Shown piece after piece: positions 35,702 through 44,726 of a stretch of 64,000 bases of DNA. A program made the translations under genes and the position numbers. Source of the DNA: Amycolatopsis roodepoortensis (GTDB lineage Bacteria > Actinomycetota > Actinomycetes > Mycobacteriales > Pseudonocardiaceae); NCBI RefSeq assembly GCF_014873915.1, contig NZ_JADBEJ010000005.1, positions 2,232,001-2,296,000 of the forward strand. Reading direction: 5' to 3'. The notes beneath the pieces are model-generated. The model had not been told where the DNA came from. It made no database searches and worked only from the letters and a program-made list of their open reading frames with translations. Numbering within the stretch: the stretch's first letter is position 1; every line of letters begins with the position of its first letter.

Positions 35702-37780
35702 ATGACCGTCGCCGTAACCCGGTCCGGGGACACGGGGGAATCGTCCGAGAGAAGACCGAGACGCGGTGTGCCCAACCCGCGTCTCCCGTTGCCGGTGGTC
35801 TCGGTGCCGACGGTGCTGCTGTTCGTCGGCGGCGCCATGGTCTGGACGGGCGCCACCTGGCTGGTCGTCAACGAGGCCGCGCCGCTCTGGGTGACCATTC
35901 CCCTGCACGCGCTCGTCACCTTCACCATGTTCACCGTGCTGCACGAGTCGACGCACCACGCGGCCGGCCGGCTCACCTGGGTCAACGAACTGCTCGGCAG
36001 GCTCGCGATGCCGTTCGTGGCGGTCTACGGCTCCTTTCCACTGGTGCGCTACATCCATCTGGAGCACCACCGCAACACCAACGAGGACGCCCACACCGAT
36101 CCCGACGCCTGGACCGCGCACGGCCCCTGGTGGCAGCTGCCGTTGCGCTGGCTGACCATCGACTTCTGGTACGCCCGCTTCTACGTGGCGCGGCAGCGCA
36201 CGCGGCCGCCGTCGGAGCGGGCCGAGACCGCGGCCGCCGTCACGCTGAGCCTCGCCGCGTTCGCCTGGCTGACGGTGAGCGGCCACGGCTGGGAACTGCT
36301 GATGGTCTACCTGATCCCGCAGCGCGTCGGGCTGGCCGTGCTGGCCTGGTGGTTCGACTGGCTGCCGCATCACGACCTCGGCGCGCAGCGGCAGAACCGG
36401 TTCGGCGCCACGCGCGTCCGCGTCGGGCTCGAATGGCTGATGACGCCGATCATGCTGTGCCAGAACTACCACCTGGTGCACCATCTCCACCCCGCGATCC
36501 CGTTCTACCGCTACCTGCGCACGTGGCGGGACAACCGCGAGGCGTACCTCGCCAGGGACGTTCCGATCGCCACCCCGTGGGGCCGCGAGCTGACGTCGTC
36601 GGAGTACCGCGAATGGCGTCAGCTCACCGATTCGTTCGACGAGGAGCCGCCCGCGCCCCAGCCTCGGCAGCCGAGCCGCTTCCACTCGCTGCGGGTCGCC
36701 GAGGTCCGGCCGCTGTGCGAGGGCGCCGTCACCGTGACGTTCGACGTCCCGGAACGGCTCCGGGAGACCTTCCGGTTCACCCCCGGCCAGCATCTCGTCA
36801 TCCGCGCGGAGGTCGACGGGGAAGAGGTGCGGCGCGCCTACTCGATCTGCTCGACGCCGGACTCCGGTGTGCTGCGGATCGCGATCAAACATCAGCTCGG
36901 CGGCGCGTTCTCGACGTTCGCCACCACGGAACTCGCGGCGGGCGACGCACTGGACGTCCTGCCGCCGGACGGGGAGTTCACGCTGACCCCGGCGCGGAGC
37001 CGCGCCGGCCGGTACGTCGCGCTCGCCGCGGGCAGCGGGATCACGCCGATCCTCTCGATCCTGACCGCGACCCTGCAGGACGAGCCGAACAGCAAGGCGA
37101 CCCTGCTCTACATCAACACTTCCGGGGCCAGCACGATGTTCGCCGGCGAACTCGCCGCCCTCGCCGCGAGGCTGGGCGGGCGGCTGCACGTGGTGCACTA
37201 CCGTACCGACGAACGCGACCCGGATCTGCGCACGCAACGGCCCGAGCGGCCGTTCGACATCGTCGGCGAGGCGCTCGCCATCTCGCACGAGCGCTACCAG
37301 CGCGGCCGTCTGGACGGCACCCGTCTCCGCGCGCTGCTGCAGTCGCGGCTGCACCCGGCGAAGGTGGACGAGTGGTTCCTGTGCGGCCCGCGCGACCTCG
37401 TCGACATGGCCCGCCGGACCCTCGCGGACCGCGACGTCCCCGAGGAGAACGTCCACTTCGAACTGTTCCAGGGCGCGCTGCCCGTCCGCCCCTCGCGGCG
37501 GCCGGGCTCGACGCTGACGGTGACCGCGGGCGGGAAGACCGCCGAAATCCCGGCGACGGTGGGCGAAACCGTGCTCAGCGCCGCGCTCCGGCACGGCGTC
37601 GACGCGCCGTACGCGTGCGTCGGCGGGGCCTGCGGCACCTGCCGGGCGACGGTGGTGCGGGGCAGCGCGCGGATGGACGTGCACTACGCGCTCGGGGACG
37701 ACGAGGTCGCGGCGGGGCGGATCCTGACCTGCCGGGCGGTGGCCACCTCCCCCGAACTGGCCGTCGACTACGACCGCTGA
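35702..37780 (+). CDS. Self-contained membrane desaturase/hydroxylase fused to FNR-type reductase and [2Fe-2S] ferredoxin
   Basis: A 692-residue three-part fusion. The ATG at 35702 follows GAGGGGA. Residues about 30-310 are a membrane fatty-acid-desaturase-type di-iron domain with histidine boxes HESTHH (81-86), HLEHHRNTN (119-127) and NYHLVHHLHP near 255. Residues about 318-590 are a ferredoxin-NADP reductase-like domain (FTPGQHLVI, RAYSICSTPD, ALAAGSGITPILSIL, EWFLCGPRDLVD). The C-terminus is a plant-type ferredoxin with ACVGGACGTC (Cys near 639, 644, 647) and a later cysteine in LTCRA. Electrons could pass from NAD(P)H to the di-iron site within one chain. Lipid, carotenoid or small alkyl substrates are all possible. 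Confidence 0.92.
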   Translation: MTVAVTRSGDTGESSERRPRRGVPNPRLPLPVVSVPTVLLFVGGAMVWTGATWLVVNEAAPLWVTIPLHALVTFTMFTVLHESTHHAAGRLTWVNELLGRLAMPFVAVYGSFPLVRYIHLEHHRNTNEDAHTDPDAWTAHGPWWQLPLRWLTIDFWYARFYVARQRTRPPSERAETAAAVTLSLAAFAWLTVSGHGWELLMVYLIPQRVGLAVLAWWFDWLPHHDLGAQRQNRFGATRVRVGLEWLMTPIMLCQNYHLVHHLHPAIPFYRYLRTWRDNREAYLARDVPIATPWGRELTSSEYREWRQLTDSFDEEPPAPQPRQPSRFHSLRVAEVRPLCEGAVTVTFDVPERLRETFRFTPGQHLVIRAEVDGEEVRRAYSICSTPDSGVLRIAIKHQLGGAFSTFATTELAAGDALDVLPPDGEFTLTPARSRAGRYVALAAGSGITPILSILTATLQDEPNSKATLLYINTSGASTMFAGELAALAARLGGRLHVVHYRTDERDPDLRTQRPERPFDIVGEALAISHERYQRGRLDGTRLRALLQSRLHPAKVDEWFLCGPRDLVDMARRTLADRDVPEENVHFELFQGALPVRPSRRPGSTLTVTAGGKTAEIPATVGETVLSAALRHGVDAPYACVGGACGTCRATVVRGSARMDVHYALGDDEVAAGRILTCRAVATSPELAVDYDR

Positions 37781-37796
37781 CCCCGGCCGCCATCGC

Positions 37797-37975
37797 GTAT
37801 CTCACGTGACTGGATGGACGACACGCGTGATCAGACGGACGACACGCGTGATCAGTGGGACGACACACGTGTCCAGGCGGACGACTCGCGGCGGACCCGG
37901 CCGCACACGCGTGTCGTCCAGCCAGTCACGTGTGTCGTCCGTCTGATCACGGGTGCCGTCCGTCTGATCACGACG
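37797..37975. repeat. Fold-back array of 21-bp units (copy 2, GACGACACG variant)
   Basis: Direct units start at 37817, 37838 and 37859, each beginning GACGAC and containing a CGTGATCAG-type core. Reverse-complement units end at 37918, 37939 and 37960. Boundaries mirror exactly about 37888. The unit text differs from copies 1 and 3, but the 21-bp period, the fold-back symmetry and the CGTGATC core are shared. It starts 17 bp after the desaturase stop. The rest of the 356-bp gap to the kinase holds a solo 23-bp palindrome and no gene. Confidence 0.8.
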
Positions 37976-38014
37976 CGGCCGCCCCGGTTTCGCTGGCCGG
38001 GTGGGACGTTGCAC

Positions 38015-38037
38015 GTTGCGAAAGCCACTTTCGCAAC
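38015..38037. repeat. Solo 23-bp palindrome
   Basis: Perfect 10-bp arms (GTTGCGAAAG and complement) around CCA. It is identical to the first member of the clusters at 26046 and 53737 and lies 100 bp upstream of the histidine kinase start. Confidence 0.85.
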
Positions 38038-38136
38038 ACCGGCCGGGGATCACCCCGCTTCTCTGCAGCCACAGCACACAGCGGGCTCACAGGCGGAACA
38101 CAACGCGCGCATACGACCGCGGCGCACGCTCGGGTC

Positions 38137-39672
38137 ATGGCACCCGGTCCGGTCCCGACCACCGGCCCGCGCCGGTGGATCCGGCCCGGGCGGCTTTCCC
38201 TGCGCGCCAAGCTGACCGGCTCGATGGTGCTGCTGCTCACCTTCGTCTGCCTGGCGATCGGCGTCTCCGGCGAGATCGCCTTGCGGTCGTTCCTCACCCG
38301 CCAGATCGACGACCAGCTCTCCGCCGCGTCGGCCCGCGCCCACGACTTCGCGAGCCGGCCGCCGGAGGACGGTCTCGGTCCCAATCCGCTCAACGCGCCC
38401 GGCCAGGCCTCCGGGACGCTGAGCGTGCGCGTGTCCGGCGACCGCGTTCTCTACGCGGGAGTCCTTACCGTGCAAGGACTTCCCCAGGGGCTGTCGGCCG
38501 AGCAGGAGTCCGGCCTGTTCTCCATCCCGGCGGACCGGCCGCCGATGACGCTGACGATCGGCGGGCTGGGCGACTACCGCGTACAGGCCGTCACGATTCC
38601 CGGCGGCGTGGTCGTCACCGGGCTTCCGCTCGCGCCGATGCAGGACACCCTGACCACCGTCCGGTGGATCCTGTTCGGGGTCGCGGCGGCGGGCGTCACC
38701 GGCGCCGGGTTCCTCGGCGCGTTCGCGGTCCGGCGCACGCTGCGGCCGCTCGACCGAGTCGCGGCGACCGCGGGCCGGGTGTCGGCGATGCGGCTCGACC
38801 GCGGCCAGGTCGCGCTTTCCGTGCGGGTGCCCGAGATCGACACCGATCCGCGGACCGAGGTCGGCCAGGTCGGTTCGGCGCTGAACCTCATGCTCGGGCA
38901 TATCGCACGGGCGCTGGAAGCACGGCACGCCAGCGAGACCCGGGTCCGCCGGTTCGTCGCCGACGCGAGCCACGAGCTCCGCACCCCGCTCGCGGCGATC
39001 CGCGGGTACGCCGAACTCGCGGGCCGCGGCAGTGCGCTGGCGCCGCCGGAGATCGTCGCCCATTCGATGGCGCGGATCCAATCCGAGGCCGCGCGGATGA
39101 CGACCCTGGTCGAGGACCTCCTGCTCCTGGCGAGACTCGACGCGGGACGCCCGCTCGAAGCGAGTGAGGTCGACCTGGCCCGGCTGGCGGCGGACGCGGT
39201 CGGCGACGCGCATGTCGCCGGTCCGGACCACCGGTGGGAACTGCGGCTCCCACCGGTTCCCGTACTCGTCCGCGGTGACGTCCAGCGTCTGCACCAGGTA
39301 CTGGCGAACCTGTTGTCCAACGCGCGCACGCACACCCCGCCGGGCACCACGGTGATCACCGCGCTGACCCGCTCGCACGGCGGGGCCGCGGTGCTCACCG
39401 TCACCGACGATGGCCCCGGTATCGCTCCCGAACTCCTGCCGAGCGTGTTCGAACGGTTCGCCCGCGGCGACTCCTCCCGCTCCCGGACGGCGGGCGGCAC
39501 CGGGCTCGGGATGGCGATCGCGTCGGCCATCGTCGTGGCGCACCACGGCTCGATCGAGGTGCACAGCCGTCCGGGACACACCGAGTTCGCGGTCCGGCTG
39601 CCGGTGATCGGATCCTCACAGCGGGTGCACAGCTTCGGCACAACCACACCCCAGGTCGGCCCCCGACGCTGA
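38137..39672 (+). CDS. Membrane sensor histidine kinase
   Basis: A 511-residue two-component sensor, ATG at 38137. The first helix is near 27-47 (LTGSMVLLLTFVCLAIGVSG), an extracellular sensor of about 125 residues follows, the second helix lies near 172-196, then a HAMP linker (RRTLRPLDRVAATAGRVSAM). The dimerisation site is ASHELRTPLAAIRGYAEL with His279; the ATPase has VLANLLSNARTHTP, DDGPGIAPELLPSVFERFARGD and GGTGLGMAIASAIV. This is the TrcS/TcrY-like class. No response regulator is encoded next to it in the window. Only 4 bp separate it from the downstream glycosyltransferase gene, so it heads that operon. Confidence 0.94.
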   Translation: MAPGPVPTTGPRRWIRPGRLSLRAKLTGSMVLLLTFVCLAIGVSGEIALRSFLTRQIDDQLSAASARAHDFASRPPEDGLGPNPLNAPGQASGTLSVRVSGDRVLYAGVLTVQGLPQGLSAEQESGLFSIPADRPPMTLTIGGLGDYRVQAVTIPGGVVVTGLPLAPMQDTLTTVRWILFGVAAAGVTGAGFLGAFAVRRTLRPLDRVAATAGRVSAMRLDRGQVALSVRVPEIDTDPRTEVGQVGSALNLMLGHIARALEARHASETRVRRFVADASHELRTPLAAIRGYAELAGRGSALAPPEIVAHSMARIQSEAARMTTLVEDLLLLARLDAGRPLEASEVDLARLAADAVGDAHVAGPDHRWELRLPPVPVLVRGDVQRLHQVLANLLSNARTHTPPGTTVITALTRSHGGAAVLTVTDDGPGIAPELLPSVFERFARGDSSRSRTAGGTGLGMAIASAIVVAHHGSIEVHSRPGHTEFAVRLPVIGSSQRVHSFGTTTPQVGPRR

Positions 39673-39676
39673 GCCC

Positions 39677-41524
39677 ATGACCCTCCTCGCCTCCCGCGAC
39701 GAAGCCGATCGAACCGACCCCTCCGCCCGGGACCGACCGGCCGATCCGCGCTGGGTCCGGCCGTCCGTGGCCGCGCTGCTGCTCGCGACCGCCCTCCTGT
39801 ATCTCTGGAATCTCGGGGAATCCGGCTGGGCCAACGCTTTCTACTCCGCGGCCGTGCAGGCCGGGTCGCTGAGCTGGAAGGCGTTGTTCTTCGGTTCCAG
39901 TGACGCCGCGAACGCGATCACGGTCGACAAGACCCCGGCCGCGTTGTGGGTGATGAGCCTTTCCGCGCGCTTGTTCGGCGTCGGCGCGTGGAGTGTCCTG
40001 GTGCCGCAGGCGTTGATGGGCGTCGGCTCGGTGGCGTTGCTGTTCGCCGCGGTACGACGGACTTCCGGTCCGGCCGCGGGTCTGCTGGCGGGAGCCGTCC
40101 TCGCGCTCACTCCGGCCGCCGCGCTGATGTTCCGGTTCAACAATCCCGACGCGCTGCTCGTCCTGCTCCTGACCGCGGGCGCCTACTGCGTCGTCCGCGC
40201 GCTGGAGAACGCGAGCCCGCGCTGGCTGGCCTTCGCCGGGGTCGCCGTCGGATTCGGCTTCCTCGCCAAGATGCTGCAGGCGTTCCTGGTGCTGCCCGCG
40301 TTCGGGCTCGCCTACCTGATCGCCGCTCCGACGACGGTGGGCCGCCGCCTGCTGCACCTGCTCGGGGCCTTGATCTGCACCCTCCTGTCCGCCGGCTGGT
40401 ACCTCGCCGTCGTCGCGCTGTGGCCGGCCGCCGACCGGCCGTACATCGGTGGCTCGCAGGAGAACAGCCTGTGGGAACTGGCTTTCGGTTACAACGGCTT
40501 CGGCCGCATCACCGGCGACGAGGTCGGCAGCGTCGGCGGAAACCCCAACGGCGGCTGGGGCGGCACGGGCTGGGACCGGTTGTTCGGCAGCGAGATGGCC
40601 GGCGGGATCGCGTGGCTGCTTCCGGCCGCCGTCGTCGCGCTGGCCGCCGGACTGTGGTTCACCCGCCGCGCCCCGCGCACCGATCGCGGGCGGGCGGCGC
40701 TGATCGTCTGGGGTGGCTGGTTCCTGACGACCGCCCTGGTGTTCAGCTACATGAGCGGGATCATCCACGCCTACTACACGATCGCGCTCGCCCCGGCGAT
40801 CGCCGCGCTCATCGGGATCGCGGGCACCCGGTTGTGGCGCGCACGAGGGAATCCGGCCGCCGCGGGCACCTTGAGCGCGGGAATCGGCTTGACCGCGTTG
40901 ACGGCGTATCTCCTGCTGTCCCGGCGATCCGACTGGCTTCCCGGATTGTCGATCGCGATCCTCGTGACCGGTCTGCTGTGCGCGTTCCTGGTGTTCTTCG
41001 CCTCGCGATTGCCTGGCGTGGCAAGGCGTCTGCTCGCGACAGGCACACTGGTCACCGTTCTCGCGGGCACCGGCGCGTACACGGTCGCGACGGCCGCCAC
41101 CCCGCACTCCGGCGCGCTTCCCTCCGCCGGGCCGGATATGGGCCGGGGCATGCGGATGGGCGGCGGCGGGCTGCTCGGGACGAGCCTGCCCGGTGAGGAA
41201 CTCGCCGCCCTGATCCGGCAGGACAGTGCCAAGTACACCTGGGCGGCGGCGACCGTGGGCTCCAACAACGCGGCGGGCTATCAGCTCGGCAGCGGGGCTC
41301 CGGTGATGGCCGTCGGCGGGTTCAACGGTACGGACCCGGCCCCCACACTGGAAAGATTCCAGGAATACGTCCGAAATGGACAGATCCACTACTTCCTCGG
41401 CGAAGGCATGATGATGCGAGGGGACAGCGGCAGCGACGCCGCCGAGCGGATCGCCGCCTGGGTCGCGGACACCTTCACACCGACCACTGTGGACGGTATC
41501 ACCGTCTACGACCTGAGCCGGTGA
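39677..41524 (+). CDS. GT39-family polyprenyl-phosphate-sugar glycosyltransferase (first paralogue)
   Basis: A 615-residue multi-pass membrane GT-C enzyme, ArnT/YkcB-like. It has an N-terminal helix (ALLYLWNLGESGW), the first-loop acidic region SSDAANAITVDKTPAALW, and RFNNPDALLVLLLTAGAYC. Helices fill the middle, and the C-terminal soluble part has a MGRGMRMGGGG loop and YTWAAATVGSNNAAGYQL. It transfers sugar from a lipid-phosphate donor to an envelope acceptor. The usual DKPP reads DKTP here, unlike its paralogue at 42857. It lies 4 bp after the kinase gene and overlaps the GT2 gene by 4 bp. Confidence 0.9.
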   Translation: MTLLASRDEADRTDPSARDRPADPRWVRPSVAALLLATALLYLWNLGESGWANAFYSAAVQAGSLSWKALFFGSSDAANAITVDKTPAALWVMSLSARLFGVGAWSVLVPQALMGVGSVALLFAAVRRTSGPAAGLLAGAVLALTPAAALMFRFNNPDALLVLLLTAGAYCVVRALENASPRWLAFAGVAVGFGFLAKMLQAFLVLPAFGLAYLIAAPTTVGRRLLHLLGALICTLLSAGWYLAVVALWPAADRPYIGGSQENSLWELAFGYNGFGRITGDEVGSVGGNPNGGWGGTGWDRLFGSEMAGGIAWLLPAAVVALAAGLWFTRRAPRTDRGRAALIVWGGWFLTTALVFSYMSGIIHAYYTIALAPAIAALIGIAGTRLWRARGNPAAAGTLSAGIGLTALTAYLLLSRRSDWLPGLSIAILVTGLLCAFLVFFASRLPGVARRLLATGTLVTVLAGTGAYTVATAATPHSGALPSAGPDMGRGMRMGGGGLLGTSLPGEELAALIRQDSAKYTWAAATVGSNNAAGYQLGSGAPVMAVGGFNGTDPAPTLERFQEYVRNGQIHYFLGEGMMMRGDSGSDAAERIAAWVADTFTPTTVDGITVYDLSR

Positions 41525-42852
41525 ATCCCATGACAGGACACAGCGACAGCACAGCTCGGACACAAGGCGACCTCAGCGCGATGACCGAGATTGACACCAT
41601 GACAACCGCGACCCTCTCCGGCGCCGACTCCGGCCGCCGCCCCGCCATCGCCCCGGACGGCTCCCCCGTGCTCGACGTCGTCATCCCCGTCTACAACGAG
41701 GAAACCGACCTCGAACCGTGCGTCCGGCGATTGCGCGCGCACCTCGTGGAGCAGTTCCCGTACCCGTTCCGGATCACCGTCGCCGACAACGCCAGCACGG
41801 ACGGCACCCTGCGGGTCGCCGAACGGCTGAGCCGCGAATTCGACGACGTCGAAGTCCGCCACCTCGACGAAAAAGGCCGCGGCCGCGCGCTGCGTTCGGT
41901 TTGGTCCACTTCGGACGCTCCGGTGCTCGCGTACATGGACGTCGACCTCTCGACCGATCTGGCCGCGCTGGGACCGCTCGTCGCGCCGCTGCTTTCGGGA
42001 CACTCAGACCTCGCCATCGGCAGCAGGCTCGCCCGCGGCGCGCGGGTGGTGCGCGGGCCGAAACGGGAGTTCATTTCCCGCTGCTACAACCTGATCCTGC
42101 GCGGCACGCTGGCGGCGAGGTTCAGCGACGCGCAGTGCGGTTTCAAGGCCATCCGCGCCGACGTCGCCGAGCGGCTGCTCCCCCACATCCAGGACACCGG
42201 CTGGTTCTTCGACACCGAACTGCTCGTCCTGGCGCAGAAGGCCGGGCTGCGGATCCACGAGGTCCCCGTCGACTGGGTGGACGACCCGGACTCGTCGGTC
42301 AACATCATCGCCACCGCGACCGCCGATCTGAAAGGGATCGCGCGGCTGGCCAAGGCGACGATGACGGGGCAGATCCCGATCAGCGGCCTGCGCGAACAAC
42401 TCGGCCGCGCTCCGATTCAGGTAGAGGCACCGGGGGTGGCGCCGAGCCTGGTGCGGCAGCTGGTGCGGTTCGCCGCCGTCGGCGTCGCCAGCACCATCGC
42501 CTACCTCGTGCTGTTCCTGCTGCTGCGGACGTTCACCGGCGCGCAGGCGGCGAATCTCGTCGCGCTGCTGGTGACCGCGATCGGCAACACCGCGCTCAAC
42601 CGGCGGCTGACGTTCGGCATCCGCGGCCGGGAAGGCGCCGGGCTGCACCAGTTCCAGGGTCTCATCGTGTTCGGCCTCGGGCTCGCGCTCACCAGCGGCG
42701 CGCTGGCGCTGCTCCACACGATGACGGCTCCCGGCCTGCCGCTCGAGATCACCGCGCTCGTGCTCGCGAACCTCGCGGCCACCGTCCTGCGTTTCCTGCT
42801 GCTGCGCGGCTGGGTGTTCCGCCGCCGCCCCGCCACCGAGATGGAGAGCTGA
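41521..42852 (+). CDS. GT2 glycosyltransferase with C-terminal GtrA domain
   Basis: A 443-residue protein from GTG 41521, which overlaps the previous stop (GTGA); downstream ATGs at 41530 and 41581 are possible starts. The GT2 domain has DVVIPVYNEETDLEPCV, VADNASTDGTL, YMDVDLSTDLAAL (the DxD metal site) and IGSRLARGARVVRGPKREF, the dolichyl/polyprenyl-phosphate glucosyltransferase pattern. After a linker, a GtrA-like domain gives four helices (FAAVGVASTIAYLVLFLLL, NTALNRRLTFG). It probably makes the lipid-linked sugar donor used by the flanking GT39 enzymes. Confidence 0.92.
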   Translation: MNPMTGHSDSTARTQGDLSAMTEIDTMTTATLSGADSGRRPAIAPDGSPVLDVVIPVYNEETDLEPCVRRLRAHLVEQFPYPFRITVADNASTDGTLRVAERLSREFDDVEVRHLDEKGRGRALRSVWSTSDAPVLAYMDVDLSTDLAALGPLVAPLLSGHSDLAIGSRLARGARVVRGPKREFISRCYNLILRGTLAARFSDAQCGFKAIRADVAERLLPHIQDTGWFFDTELLVLAQKAGLRIHEVPVDWVDDPDSSVNIIATATADLKGIARLAKATMTGQIPISGLREQLGRAPIQVEAPGVAPSLVRQLVRFAAVGVASTIAYLVLFLLLRTFTGAQAANLVALLVTAIGNTALNRRLTFGIRGREGAGLHQFQGLIVFGLGLALTSGALALLHTMTAPGLPLEITALVLANLAATVLRFLLLRGWVFRRRPATEMES

Positions 42853-42856
42853 CCCC

Positions 42857-44713
42857 ATGACCACCGCACTCGCTTCCCGGGTGGACCCCGGCCACGCCGG
42901 GGAAAGCGCCACGAAACCACCCGGCCGGTGGGTCCGGCCCGCCGTCTTCGGGCTGCTCGCCGCCACCGCGCTGCTGTATCTCTGGAACCTGACCGCCTCC
43001 GGCTACGGCAACTCGTTCTACGCCGCGGCGGTGCAGTCCGGCACGCAGGACTGGAAGGCGTGGCTGTTCGGCTCGGTCGACGCCGGGAACGTGCTCACCG
43101 TCGACAAACCGCCCGCCGCGCTCTGGGTGACGACGGCGTTCGCCAGGCTCTTCGGCTTCTCCAGTTTCACCGTGCTGGCCCCGCAGGCGCTGATGGGCGT
43201 CGCCTCGGTCGGCCTGCTGTACCTGACGGTGAAACGGACCTCCGGCCCCGTCGCCGGTCTGTTCGCCGGGGCGGCGTTCGCCGTCACGCCGGTCGCCGCG
43301 CTCATGTTCAGGTTCAACAACCCCGACGCGTTCCTGACGCTGCTGCTGATCGCCGGCGGGTACTGCGCGATCCGCGCGATCGAAAAGGCGAGCCCGCGCT
43401 GGCTGGCCTTCGCCGGCGTCGCCATCGGGTTCGGCTTCCTGACCAAGATGATGCAGGCGTTCCTGGTGCTGCCCGCGTTCGGCCTCGCCTACCTGGTCGC
43501 GGCGCCGACGTCACTCCGGAAACGGTTGCTCCATCTCGTCGGCGCGGTGGTCGCCGTGGTCGTCTCGGCGGGCTGGTTCATCGCGCTGGTCGATCTCTGG
43601 CCGACGGACTCGCGTCCGTACATCGGGGGCTCGGACGGCGACAGCCTGCTCGAACTCGCCTTGGGCTACAACGGACTCGGCCGGATCTTCGGCCGGGGCG
43701 GCGGCGTGATGGTCGGCGGACCCGGCGGCACGGTCAGCTCCGGCGGCGGGAACGTCGGTTTCGGCGGGGAGAGCGGCCTGACCAGGATGTTCGGCGCGAG
43801 CTTCGGCGGCGAGGTGTCGTGGCTGCTGCCCGCCGCGCTGATCGGGCTGGTCGCGGGGCTGTGGTTCACCCGGCGAGCCGCCGGGACCGACCGGACGAGG
43901 GCCGCGCTGATCGTGTGGGGCGGTTGGATGCTCGTCACCGCGCTGGTGTTCAGCTTCATGAGCGGCATCGTGCACCCGTACTACGCCGTCGCGCTGGCGC
44001 CGTCGATCGCCGCCGTGGTGGCGATCTCCGGGACCTCGTTGTGGCGGGGCCGGGCACATCTCGCGCCTCGGGTGTTCCTGTCGCTGATGATCGCGGCCAG
44101 CGCCGTCTGGGCGTACATCCTGCTGGACCGCGACGCGGATTGGCTGCCCGCGCTGCGCTGGATCATCGCCGGGCTCGGCCTGCTGACCGCGACCGTCGTG
44201 CTGGTGGGTGTCCCGCCGGCCCGCAAACTCGTCGCCGTCGTCGCGACAGCCGCCGTCCTGACCGCCGGGCTCGGCACCACCGCGTACGGCATCGCGACCG
44301 CTTCGCAGGCGCACTCCGGTTCCATCCCGATCTCCGGCCCGTCGGCAGGCGGCGAACGGGGAATGGGGATGGGCATGGGAATGGAGGAAGGCTCGTCCGC
44401 GGAGCTCCGGGCCGCGCTCGCCGCGACCACGACGAAATGGGCCGCCGCGACGACGAGTTCGCAATCGGCGGCGAACCTGGAACTCGCGAGCGGGAAGTCG
44501 GTGATCGGCATCGGCGGCTGGAGCGGCGGAGATCCCGCCCCGACGCTGGCGGAATTCCAGCAGTACGTGGCCAACGGCGACATCACGTACTACGTCGAAG
44601 GCGGGCGCGGCGGCGGACCTGGTGGCGGCTCGAACGAGATCTCCGAATGGGTCGCCGAGAACTTCAGCGCCACCACGGTCGGCGAGCAGACGGTGTACCA
44701 CCTGCTCTCCTGA
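42857..44713 (+). CDS. GT39-family polyprenyl-phosphate-sugar glycosyltransferase (second paralogue)
   Basis: A 618-residue membrane enzyme closely resembling the gene at 39677 (shared RWVRPAV, ATALLYLWNL, MFRFNNPDAFL, SPRWLAFAGVAIGFGFL). The canonical DKPPAALW is intact here. A glycine-rich insertion (GRGGGVMVGGPGG, SSGGGNVGFGGESG) sits in the central loop where the other paralogue has a shorter GNPNGGWGG loop. The C-terminal soluble domain ends FSATTVGEQTVYHLLS. It lies 4 bp after the GT2-GtrA gene, so donor synthesis and two transferases are co-expressed. Confidence 0.9.
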   Translation: MTTALASRVDPGHAGESATKPPGRWVRPAVFGLLAATALLYLWNLTASGYGNSFYAAAVQSGTQDWKAWLFGSVDAGNVLTVDKPPAALWVTTAFARLFGFSSFTVLAPQALMGVASVGLLYLTVKRTSGPVAGLFAGAAFAVTPVAALMFRFNNPDAFLTLLLIAGGYCAIRAIEKASPRWLAFAGVAIGFGFLTKMMQAFLVLPAFGLAYLVAAPTSLRKRLLHLVGAVVAVVVSAGWFIALVDLWPTDSRPYIGGSDGDSLLELALGYNGLGRIFGRGGGVMVGGPGGTVSSGGGNVGFGGESGLTRMFGASFGGEVSWLLPAALIGLVAGLWFTRRAAGTDRTRAALIVWGGWMLVTALVFSFMSGIVHPYYAVALAPSIAAVVAISGTSLWRGRAHLAPRVFLSLMIAASAVWAYILLDRDADWLPALRWIIAGLGLLTATVVLVGVPPARKLVAVVATAAVLTAGLGTTAYGIATASQAHSGSIPISGPSAGGERGMGMGMGMEEGSSAELRAALAATTTKWAAATTSSQSAANLELASGKSVIGIGGWSGGDPAPTLAEFQQYVANGDITYYVEGGRGGGPGGGSNEISEWVAENFSATTVGEQTVYHLLS

Positions 44714-44726
44714 AAATCCGTCGACA

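Noticed and set aside
35645-37684. Minus-strand open frame of 679 codons opposite the desaturase fusion
   Set aside because: Antisense shadow with no domain content; the plus strand has histidine boxes and a ferredoxin motif.
35702-37780. Separate desaturase and reductase genes joined by a sequencing error
   Set aside because: The reading frame is continuous with no stop or internal ribosome site, and a charged proline-rich linker (EEPPAPQPRQPS) joins the domains.
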